A DNA stretch of 64,000 nucleotides from the NCBI RefSeq assembly GCF_021117275.1, contig NZ_CP088245.1, positions 4,466,001-4,530,000 on the forward strand. The letters run 5' to 3'. Below the pieces are notes generated by a model. That model made no database searches. It saw only the letters and a program-made list of their open reading frames with translations, and was not told the DNA's origin. Numbering within the stretch: position 1 is the first letter of the stretch; each line of letters begins with the position of its first letter. The position numbers were made by a program, and so were the translations under genes. This document shows, one piece after another, positions 27,244-34,853 of this stretch. This DNA comes from Metabacillus sp. B2-18. GTDB lineage: Bacteria; Bacillota; Bacilli; Bacillales; Bacillaceae.

Positions 27244-28350
27244 TTGATAAAATTTCGTTACACACTCAACAACATATTGTTGTTGTTCTTCTGTTAATTC
27301 TGGGAACATTGGTAACGAAATGGCTTCCTTAGCCGCTTTTTCCGTAATTGGGAAGTCACCTTCTTTATATCCAAGATCCTTGAACACAGGTTGAAGGTGT
27401 AACGGCTGTGGATAGTAAATCATTGTTGAAACGCCTTGTTCTCCTAAGAACTTTTGAAGCTCATCACGTTTTTCAACTCGAATTGTATATTGATGGAACA
27501 CATGGAAGTTCCCCTCAACTTCAACAGGAGTAACAATGTTGTCACCTAGTGAAGCTTTTAACAATTCAGTATAACGGTTCGCAATGTTTCTGCGCTTTTC
27601 GCTCCAATCATTTAAATGTGGGAATTTCACATTTAAGATCGCAGCCTGCATTTCATCTAAACGGCTGTTGTAGCCAAGAACATGATGATAATACTTTGGC
27701 TTACTTCCATGAACTCTGATCACGCGCATTTTTTCTGCAAGATCTTCATGCTTTGTTACAATCATCCCTGCATCGCCATATGCCCCAAGGTTTTTTGTAG
27801 GGAAAAAGCTATATGTAGCAGCGTCACTTAATTGACCAACTGTATTTCCTTTGTATGTAGCCCCAATTGCTTGAGCCGCGTCTTCAATCACGTATAAATT
27901 ATGTTTTTTCGCAATTTCCATAATTGGATCCATGTCGGAGCTTTGACCATAAAGGTGAACCGGCATGATTGCTTTTGTTTTGTCGTTAATTTTCTCTTCA
28001 ATCTTAGCAGGATCAATATTGAACGTAACAGGATCAATATCAACAAATACAGGAGTCGCATTGCATCTAGCAATCGCACCTGCTGTTGCAAAGAATGTAA
28101 ATGGAGTTGTGATCACTTCATCACCAGCAGTAATTCCACTAGCCTGAAGTGCAATATGTAAAGCGTCACTACCATTTGCAACACCAATCCCGTAAGGAAC
28201 ATTACTATATGTAGCAACATCTTGCTCTAATTTTTTTACATTATCGCCTAAGATAAAGCGTGAAGATTTCATAACCTCATCTAATGTTTGAAGAATTTCA
28301 TCACGTAGAGTCGCATATTGCTCTGAAAGATCGAGCATAGGTACTTTCAT
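27241..28350 (-). CDS. wbpE: DegT/DnrJ/EryC1/StrS aminotransferase, WbpE-like
   Basis: 369 residues of the sugar 3-aminotransferase family: MLDLSEQYATLRDEIL, VANGSDALHIALQASG (PLP phosphate pocket), VIEDAAQAIGATYKG, the PLP-lysine segment SFFPTKNLGAYGDAGM and GYNSRLDEMQAAIL. WbpE transfers an amino group from glutamate to the 3-keto sugar made by WbpB. First gene of the minus-strand polysaccharide operon, divergent from secA2; AAAGGAG precedes the ATG. Confidence 0.92.
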   Translation of the reverse strand: MKVPMLDLSEQYATLRDEILQTLDEVMKSSRFILGDNVKKLEQDVATYSNVPYGIGVANGSDALHIALQASGITAGDEVITTPFTFFATAGAIARCNATPVFVDIDPVTFNIDPAKIEEKINDKTKAIMPVHLYGQSSDMDPIMEIAKKHNLYVIEDAAQAIGATYKGNTVGQLSDAATYSFFPTKNLGAYGDAGMIVTKHEDLAEKMRVIRVHGSKPKYYHHVLGYNSRLDEMQAAILNVKFPHLNDWSEKRRNIANRYTELLKASLGDNIVTPVEVEGNFHVFHQYTIRVEKRDELQKFLGEQGVSTMIYYPQPLHLQPVFKDLGYKEGDFPITEKAAKEAISLPMFPELTEEQQQYVVECVTKFYQ

Positions 28351-28525
28351 AAAAGAATCGTCTCCTTTATAACTAATAAAGATTTTACAATCTATGATAT
28401 TCTACCACAATTTATGAGATAATTGTCACTATCTGTCGTTTATTTCTAATTGTAATAATCGTAATGTTTGTAATTTAGACAATTTCTAGCGTAACCTCCC
28501 GAATAGTGTGTCCAGAAATCTCCTT

Positions 28526-28560
28526 TTTAGTTTAAAAAAGAACAAATTGTTTAAACTAAA
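28526..28560. promoter_or_regulatory. Inverted repeat in the wbpE-secA2 divergent region
   Basis: Perfect 11-bp inverted repeat TTTAGTTTAAA / TTTAAACTAAA with a 13-base gap, in the 332-bp intergenic region between the divergent polysaccharide and secA2 genes. It has no T tail, so an operator is more likely than a terminator. The rest of the gap shows only the secA2 promoter. Confidence 0.5.
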
Positions 28561-28637
28561 CCCGGTTAATATTCGAAACATTTCCTCTAATTCCCTACCA
28601 ATTAAAAGGAAGTAGTAGGAAAACTCGAAACTTGTTA

Positions 28638-28646
28638 TGATATAAT
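28638..28646 (+). promoter_or_regulatory. Extended -10 promoter of secA2
   Basis: TGATATAAT at 28638-28646 is a perfect extended -10 (TGn TATAAT), 37 bases before the secA2 ATG. No good -35 box is seen at the right distance, consistent with an extended -10 promoter. Confidence 0.65.
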
Positions 28647-28682
28647 TATGGTCGAACATTAGAGGAAAATGGGGAATCAGAC

Positions 28683-31043
28683 ATGTCAGTTATGTTAAAT
28701 CAATATACAAAATTAAAGTCTCGTTCTGAAATAAAAAAGTTAGAAAAACTAGTAAAACAAATTAACGCATTAGAAGCAGATTTACAAGCTTTAACTGATG
28801 AAGAGTTACGCGCTAAAACCGCTGACTTTCAAGAGGCCATTCAAAACGGTAAAACATTAAAAGACATTCGTGTTGAAGCTTTCGCCGTTGTAAAAGAAGC
28901 CGCGTCACGCGTCATTAATCAGCGCCACTATGACGTTCAGCTGTTAGGTGGACTCGTTTTAACAGACGGTAATATCGGGCAAATGCAAACAGGTGAAGGG
29001 AAAACATTAATGGCTTCTCTTCCAAGTTATTTATTCGCTCTTCAAGGAAAAGGCGTTCACGTCATCACTTCAAATGAATACTTAGCACAGCGTGATTTTG
29101 AGTTAATCGGACAAATTCATCAATTCCTTGGATTAAACGTTGGTTTAAATGTTGCTGATTTATCACCTGCTGAGAAAAAGGCTGCATATGATGCTGACAT
29201 TACGTATGGAACTGGAACAGAGTTCGGTTTTGATTATTTACGTGATCATATGGTACTCAGTGAAGCTGACAAAGTTCAACGTGGTCATCATTTTGCCCTT
29301 ATTGATGAAATTGATAACACATTAATTGATGAAGCAAGAACACCATTAGTGATTGCGAACAAATCGACCATTTCATCAGAGCTTTTCGCCATTTCGTCTA
29401 TGCTCGTTAAATCTCTTAAAAAAGAAGAAGATTACGAATTGAATCTTTCGTACAGACAAGTTCACTTAACAGAGCAAGGCGCTGCTAAGATTGAAAAAGC
29501 TTTTGGAATTGATAACATTTATAGTGCAAACGACCAAGTGCTTTATCATTTCATTAATCAATCACTACAAGCACATTTTATCTTCAAAAAAGACCGTGAT
29601 TATATTATTCGCGAAGGAAAAATCGAATTGGTGGACTCCTTTACAGGTCGTGTTATGGAAGGCAGAAGCTTAAGCAATGGTCTTCATCAAGCGATTGAAG
29701 CTAAAGAAGGCTTACAAATTAACGAAGAAAATATTACACAAGCGTCTGTTACGGTGCAAAACTATTTTAGAATGTACTCAACTCTTTGCGGAATGACAGG
29801 TAGCGCCCTTCCTGCTCAAAAAGAGTTTTTAGAAACGTACGGCATGGATGTTGTGAGTGTACCAACAAACCGTCCAAACCAACGTATTGACCAAGAAGAC
29901 TTAATTTATAAGGACCTAGAGTCTAAATATAATAAAGTCGTACAACTGGTTAAAGAAATGAACGAAACAGGTCGACCAATTTTAATTGGGACAACCTCGA
30001 TCGAGCAATCAGAAACCATCTCAGAATTGTTAACAAAAGAACATGTGAAACACCAGCTGCTTAATGCAAAAAGTGCTGAAGAAGAAGCGAAAATGATCTC
30101 TATTGCTGGTCAAAGAGGAATGATCACAATCGCAACAAATATGGCTGGTCGTGGAACAGATATCCTTCTAGGTGAAGGTGTTGCTGAGCTTGGTGGCCTT
30201 TATATTCTTGGTACAGAACGACACGAAAGCCTACGAATTGATATGCAGCTAAGAGGTCGTGCCGGTCGACAAGGTGACCCAGGTTCAACGCAATTTATTT
30301 TGTCATTAGAAGATCACCTAATGAATCAATTTGACGATGAAGAGCTTGAGAAATATAAGAAAAAAATTAAAACAAACGAAGAAGGTTTGATTCTTAGTCC
30401 AAATCCTTTGAAATTTGTTACAACAGTTCAAGAAACAGTTGAAAACAGTCATTACTCATCAAGAATTCATTTATTAAAGCTTGATGATGTACTCGATCAA
30501 CAGCGTAAAGTAACTTATAGTAAACGCAATGAATTGCTTAACACATCAGATATTACTGAGCAATTTGAAAGCGAATTGAACGAATATCTTGATTACCTTG
30601 TTAAGACGACTGTAACAAATGATATTGACCTAAAAGATGACAAACTTGAATTTTTCATCTATCAAATCAATGAGTTATTTGGATTAACACTAAACAAAAA
30701 TGAACTTGTTGATCTTGAAGAAGATGAATTACGTGAGCTAATCCAGCCGACTGCAAATGAATTCTTAGCTTCTCTAACAGAGCTATTAGAAGACGAAACG
30801 GTGAAAAATCAAGTAAGAAATATCATGATCAAAACATTGGACCAAATGTGGCTTGAGCATATGGAACGCATCGAAAGCCTAAAAGAAGGCATTCACTTAC
30901 GTGGCTATGCCCAAGAAGATCCGTATCGTTTATTTACGATGGAAGGCTTCGAGCTTTTCAACGAAAGCACGACAAGCTTCCAATACAATATGGCAACAAA
31001 AGTATATGCGTTCAAAAAAAGTATAGAAAAGGAGGATGAGTAA
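28683..31043 (+). CDS. secA2: Accessory Sec translocase ATPase SecA2 (Bacillus type)
   Basis: 786 residues. SecA motor with Walker A IGQMQTGEGKTLMASLP, Walker B FALIDEIDNTLIDEARTPL, motif IATNMAGRGTDILLGEGVA and QLRGRAGRQGDPGSTQF. It is shorter than housekeeping SecA and lacks the C-terminal CxCxxxxxxxCHC zinc tail, ending IEKEDE. SecA2 in the B. anthracis group exports S-layer proteins; here it is coupled to the slaP-type gene and neighbours the wall-polymer locus and a large secretome. Confidence 0.93.
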   Translation: MSVMLNQYTKLKSRSEIKKLEKLVKQINALEADLQALTDEELRAKTADFQEAIQNGKTLKDIRVEAFAVVKEAASRVINQRHYDVQLLGGLVLTDGNIGQMQTGEGKTLMASLPSYLFALQGKGVHVITSNEYLAQRDFELIGQIHQFLGLNVGLNVADLSPAEKKAAYDADITYGTGTEFGFDYLRDHMVLSEADKVQRGHHFALIDEIDNTLIDEARTPLVIANKSTISSELFAISSMLVKSLKKEEDYELNLSYRQVHLTEQGAAKIEKAFGIDNIYSANDQVLYHFINQSLQAHFIFKKDRDYIIREGKIELVDSFTGRVMEGRSLSNGLHQAIEAKEGLQINEENITQASVTVQNYFRMYSTLCGMTGSALPAQKEFLETYGMDVVSVPTNRPNQRIDQEDLIYKDLESKYNKVVQLVKEMNETGRPILIGTTSIEQSETISELLTKEHVKHQLLNAKSAEEEAKMISIAGQRGMITIATNMAGRGTDILLGEGVAELGGLYILGTERHESLRIDMQLRGRAGRQGDPGSTQFILSLEDHLMNQFDDEELEKYKKKIKTNEEGLILSPNPLKFVTTVQETVENSHYSSRIHLLKLDDVLDQQRKVTYSKRNELLNTSDITEQFESELNEYLDYLVKTTVTNDIDLKDDKLEFFIYQINELFGLTLNKNELVDLEEDELRELIQPTANEFLASLTELLEDETVKNQVRNIMIKTLDQMWLEHMERIESLKEGIHLRGYAQEDPYRLFTMEGFELFNESTTSFQYNMATKVYAFKKSIEKEDE

Positions 31044-31044
31044 C

Positions 31045-31869
31045 GTGACAACAACTGATACTGTTGAAACAACATTATCCATTCATCCTGACTGGGATTT
31101 AAGCAAGCAAGAATATTACGTTTATCAATTTCATCACAATCAACTAGATTTGCTAAAAGAAAACCAAATTTCGATTACAGGAATTAAACTAGAAGAATTT
31201 GATGACTTGATTTATGTCACAGCATTTATTCGTAATACCCTTCCTAAAGGAATTAAGTTTGAGCTATTAGATTTATTAATTCTCAACAAAGACAAACAGG
31301 CCGTTGCCAGAGAAACGTTCGACATGGAAAAATTCGGAGAGCTTCCTGCAAACAGCTGCCGCCCTTGGTCATTTGTTTTTGAAAAATCTAGCTGGAACAA
31401 TGAAGAAGGAATCTCCTTAGAAGACTGGCAAATTGCCTTCGAACTTAAAAAGAAACCAAACGCTATCCATCAGCTAGACCTAGAACAAAGCTGGGAAGAA
31501 AACCTATCAAAAGAACGTAAAGAGCATTTCAAGCAGCTTGTTGCAAAAATGCCTCCTCTTAAGCAAAACGAAGTTAACATTATGGGGCTTGAAGCAAAAT
31601 TCAACGATGAACAAAATCTTGTTGTTACCCTTCTTATTCGAAACGGCAGCTTAAAGAACATTCATCTTGAACAGCTTCCACTTGTTGTTGAGGATGCTAA
31701 CAAAGAAGTTGTCGCAAAAGGTGTGTTTACACTAAATAAATTAGAAGTAAAAGCAAACACAAGTAAGCCTTGGACATTTATCTTCCCAAGGGATTTGATA
31801 GTAAATCATCAGCCTGATTTATCTAAGTGGAAGGTGTATCCTTTGACTGGAGAGCAGAAGGCGGAATAG
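31045..31869 (+). CDS. slaP: Accessory Sec S-layer assembly protein SlaP
   Basis: About 274 residues, cytoplasmic, no signal peptide. It holds two copies of one domain: ISITGIKLEEFDDLIYVTAF ... LPANSCRPWSFVF and VNIMGLEAKFNDEQNLVVTL ... VKANTSKPWTFIF, the duplicated SLAP_DUP-type unit. SlaP works with SecA2 in S-layer protein secretion. The GTG at 31045 is placed nine bases after AAGGAGG and overlaps the end of secA2; an ATG at 31036 is too close to that site. Cotranscribed with secA2 and followed by a terminator. Confidence 0.88.
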   Translation: MTTTDTVETTLSIHPDWDLSKQEYYVYQFHHNQLDLLKENQISITGIKLEEFDDLIYVTAFIRNTLPKGIKFELLDLLILNKDKQAVARETFDMEKFGELPANSCRPWSFVFEKSSWNNEEGISLEDWQIAFELKKKPNAIHQLDLEQSWEENLSKERKEHFKQLVAKMPPLKQNEVNIMGLEAKFNDEQNLVVTLLIRNGSLKNIHLEQLPLVVEDANKEVVAKGVFTLNKLEVKANTSKPWTFIFPRDLIVNHQPDLSKWKVYPLTGEQKAE

Positions 31870-31882
31870 CTTGAGAGAAGAG

Positions 31883-31917
31883 CTTGGATTTTATGATCCA
31901 AGTTCTTTTTTTATTTT
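31883..31917 (+). terminator. Terminator of secA2-slaP
   Basis: CTTGGAT-TTTATG-ATCCAAG hairpin followed by TTCTTTTTTTATTTTTAT. Confidence 0.88.
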
Positions 31918-31968
31918 TATGGCAAATTTAATAGAAGGAAGAATTTCATGTCTTTTCTCTTAATATAC

Positions 31969-32002
31969 AAAAAACCCCACAAAGTTTCTTCTGTGGGGTT
32001 TT
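31969..32002 (-). terminator. Terminator of the transglycosylase gene
   Basis: AAAACCCCAC(A) / (T)GTGGGGTTTT inverted repeat; on the minus strand the stem is followed by a T run. Lies 8 bases past the stop at 32010. Confidence 0.9.
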
Positions 32003-32009
32003 ATTCCTC

Positions 32010-33530
32010 TTAATGCGGGGAATAGTTTACTAAGCCTTTATCATTCGGTAGGTAGTATCCGCCACCGACATTTAAACGGTTACCATCGATTGAATAAACT
32101 CTAGCACGTTCGCCTGGTTGAATGACTTTGTGAATAGAGCCATCTGGCGCATACATGTTTACCGGCTTTTTAGCTATCGCAAAACCTTTGTAAAGTAGGA
32201 CAGAACCATCATTTTTCAGAACCTGTAATCCGGTTTCTTCAGATCCGCCAACGTAGACATATTGGCTATCATAATCATATACTCTTAGATTATGACCTGG
32301 TCCGTAGGTTGTTCCTTGTTCTGTTAATTTACCATCTTTCAAAACAAATAGCTTAATATTTTCTCTTGTGTTAGCTCGAGCAATCATCACAACCATGTTT
32401 GGATCATAACGTTTAATATAGTAGTCTCCACCAACGTTATAGTAATCACCCATGGCACCGAATAGCTTAATCATTTCACCTTTTACAAGTGTTGGGTTTC
32501 CTTCATTCGTTTCGGTAATAGTGAACGTACCATCTTTATTATCTCTTAACAAAGGAACATCATCACGAATGATTACTCTACCAACCGGCTGACGATGATT
32601 TGTCGGGAACGTTGCATGAGGAACTGTAAGTGTTGCTGGTTCCATTCCCTGTAAATTCGATGTTGCCATATAACCTTCTTTACCATTAACACTTACTTTA
32701 AAGAAGGAAAAGAAGTTTGCTGAACTAGTAGACTCATATGGTCCAGCTAAGATTTTCACTTTACTTAGCGGCTCAATTTTGTCAGTAATAGAGGAACCAA
32801 CTGTATCATGGTAGTCACGAAGGTTTGATACACCGTTAGCCAAACTGCTTTTAGATGTATAAACTACATCTCCTGCTTCCATGGCCTGTACAGAAGGTGT
32901 GTTCCAGCTATCAATATTATATTGAAGCTTTGTAAACTGTAATGTTCCATCACTCTTATAAGACGTTTCGATTTTAGGTGTTGCTGTAATTTTCACGCCC
33001 GTATTATCTCTTCTAAGATAATCAAAAACCTTTTCTTGATAAGGCTCAGCATGTTCATTTGGGTCATTACGTTTTGATAGTCCGTTATAAGCCCAAACTG
33101 CAAAATACCAATGCTCAATTTTCGTACGATCATGATCATTGATTTTCGGGATGAAAGGATAACTCCATTTCTCATTCAGGATTTGAGCACCAATTTTAAT
33201 GTTGTACTCTGTATCCGTAAGTAGCCTTTCCTTACTAATCTTTTTATCTGCTAATTCTTGATCAGATAAAGTGATTTGCATCATTCCGATTCCGCCGTCA
33301 TCACTGACAATCGGATTACCGTTACTGTCAAATTGTTTCATGCCTGTTTCGCTATAAGCAATGGCCTTTAAAATTTCAGGAGGTATATTATATTGTTTCG
33401 CTACCTCAACAATTAATTCTTTTTTCTTTTGATACGATAACTCATCGTACGCTGCTTCTACTGATGATAGATTAATAGAACTTAAAACAAGCGTGACGAT
33501 CATCAATAGGCTTAGACTAAGCTTACGCAT
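32010..33530 (-). CDS. Secreted lytic transglycosylase with C-terminal VGGGYY module
   Basis: 506 residues. Signal peptide (RKLSLSLLMIVTLVLSSINL, ends SSVEAA), an SLT-type transglycosylase domain (about 30-180) with catalytic Glu in LKAIAYSETGMKQFD, GIGMMQITLSDQ and YFAVWAYNGL, a middle beta region (about 195-305) and three C-terminal repeats (about 315-506) of the type YNVGGDYYI, YVYVGGSEE and LNVGGGYYL. It should cleave glycan strands of peptidoglycan. The module is shared with the proteins at 38864, 41347, 44507 and 54562 and is probably a surface attachment unit. Good GGGGAGGAA ribosome site. Confidence 0.85.
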   Translation of the reverse strand: MRKLSLSLLMIVTLVLSSINLSSVEAAYDELSYQKKKELIVEVAKQYNIPPEILKAIAYSETGMKQFDSNGNPIVSDDGGIGMMQITLSDQELADKKISKERLLTDTEYNIKIGAQILNEKWSYPFIPKINDHDRTKIEHWYFAVWAYNGLSKRNDPNEHAEPYQEKVFDYLRRDNTGVKITATPKIETSYKSDGTLQFTKLQYNIDSWNTPSVQAMEAGDVVYTSKSSLANGVSNLRDYHDTVGSSITDKIEPLSKVKILAGPYESTSSANFFSFFKVSVNGKEGYMATSNLQGMEPATLTVPHATFPTNHRQPVGRVIIRDDVPLLRDNKDGTFTITETNEGNPTLVKGEMIKLFGAMGDYYNVGGDYYIKRYDPNMVVMIARANTRENIKLFVLKDGKLTEQGTTYGPGHNLRVYDYDSQYVYVGGSEETGLQVLKNDGSVLLYKGFAIAKKPVNMYAPDGSIHKVIQPGERARVYSIDGNRLNVGGGYYLPNDKGLVNYSPH

Positions 33531-33547
33531 GCCAGATTCCTCCCCTA

Positions 33548-34642
33548 TTAGTTCGATAGAATGATCTCTTCAACAGCCTTCTTTCGTTCTTCTAGCTGTG
33601 TTCTTATTTCATTAAGGCTTTGGTAAGATCCTGCATGAAGTGTATTACCATAGGCTTTAATTTCATTCGCTCGTTTTTCTAGTCTATCATACTTTTCCAG
33701 TAGATTACCAGCTTCATCTAAATTTCCAGCTTCTACTGTTTGTTCAATTGTATCTAGTAAACCGTACATAGATACCTCGTAGATTACTGTTTCTTTAGCA
33801 ATTTTAGCTGGTGTGATTGATTCATTGTTAAATCGCTTACGAAGCTCTGAACCGTATAAACGACTGAATACTGTTTCGCTTTTCTTTATATTTGATGAAT
33901 GCTGATGATATAGATTAACTGATTCATCTGTTAAGCTTTGATTTGTAATCATTGTGTCTGTTAATTGTTTTGTGCTTCCTGCTAGATTCGACGATAAATT
34001 AACTGAATCTATTACATGAGCTGTTCTTAGTACATATTCTTTCGCTGCTCCACTATCAGCTTGCTTACGAATTTCGTTATATGTTGATAACACGTCTTGA
34101 TTTTGTGTTGTTGTGTCTGAAGTCAAAAAATGCTGTGAAGTTGTTTGCCAAAGCTGCTTTGCTTCTGCATCAACAGAGTTTAAATAAGTAGACAGCCCTT
34201 CCAGACGTTTGGCACCAAGATATCTAGTATTCCAATATGATTCGTCTAGCTTACTTACTGAAATACCTTTAGATGATGAGGCATGAACAAACTCACTATT
34301 ACCAATATATATACCAGCATGTGATGCACCCGGCTTATATGTAGTAAAAAAGACAAGATCTCCAACTTCAGGTTTACTTACCTTTGTAAGATTGCTTGAG
34401 GCATACATATCTGCGGCGGTTCTAGGTACTGAATATCCATATTCTTTTAACACATAATTAATATATCCAGAGCAATCAAAACCACTTGGAGTTATTCCAC
34501 CAAAAAGATAAGGAACTCCTAAATATTTCTTACTCTCTTGGATAAATTGCTGTTCATTTATTGTAGAATCCGCGAAGGCCTTAGAATGCGCTATCAAAAA
34601 TACAAACGAACATAACATTAAAATGAATAAGTGCTTCTTCAT
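33548..34642 (-). CDS. NlpC/P60 endopeptidase with SbsC-type helical domain
   Basis: About 364 residues (start MKKHLFIL at 34642 after AGAGAGG; frame open to 34651). Signal peptide, NlpC/P60 domain (about 30-150) with catalytic Cys in GFDCSGYINYVL, His in SHAGIYIGNSEFVHASSS, then a helical C-terminus (about 155-364) with SRLYGSELRKRF and ITPAKIAKETVIYEVSMYGL and ending in EKRANEIKAYGN. The helical part is the module found on seven other genes here. NlpC/P60 enzymes cut D-Glu-mDAP or related stem-peptide bonds. Confidence 0.88.
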   Translation of the reverse strand: MKKHLFILMLCSFVFLIAHSKAFADSTINEQQFIQESKKYLGVPYLFGGITPSGFDCSGYINYVLKEYGYSVPRTAADMYASSNLTKVSKPEVGDLVFFTTYKPGASHAGIYIGNSEFVHASSSKGISVSKLDESYWNTRYLGAKRLEGLSTYLNSVDAEAKQLWQTTSQHFLTSDTTTQNQDVLSTYNEIRKQADSGAAKEYVLRTAHVIDSVNLSSNLAGSTKQLTDTMITNQSLTDESVNLYHQHSSNIKKSETVFSRLYGSELRKRFNNESITPAKIAKETVIYEVSMYGLLDTIEQTVEAGNLDEAGNLLEKYDRLEKRANEIKAYGNTLHAGSYQSLNEIRTQLEERKKAVEEIILSN

Positions 34643-34697
34643 AACAATCACCTCTCTAAATGTACCTCTTTATTCTACCAAGCATATTGTCTCTGTT

Positions 34698-34712
34698 ACG
34701 TTACAGTAACGT
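34698..34712. promoter_or_regulatory. Palindrome upstream of the NlpC/P60 gene
   Basis: ACGTTAC-A-GTAACGT perfect 7-bp arms about 56 bases before the NlpC/P60 start. No T run, so an operator-like site is more likely than a terminator. Confidence 0.4.
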
Positions 34713-34810
34713 TAAATTTGTCGCTTTATATTACAGTTTCTTTACAAATTAAAATAAAGTTCGACAATTCCCCCTTTAATTGATCTCATTTTTCGATTGA
34801 AAACAGAGAA

Positions 34811-34846
34811 AAACCCACAAATTTACAATTAATTTGTGGGTTTTTG
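34811..34846 (-). terminator. Terminator of the M14 carboxypeptidase gene
   Basis: AAACCCACAAATT / AATTTGTGGGTTT inverted repeat with a 7-base loop; the minus strand continues TTTTTCTCTG. Seven bases past the stop. Confidence 0.9.
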
Positions 34847-34853
34847 ATGTCGT

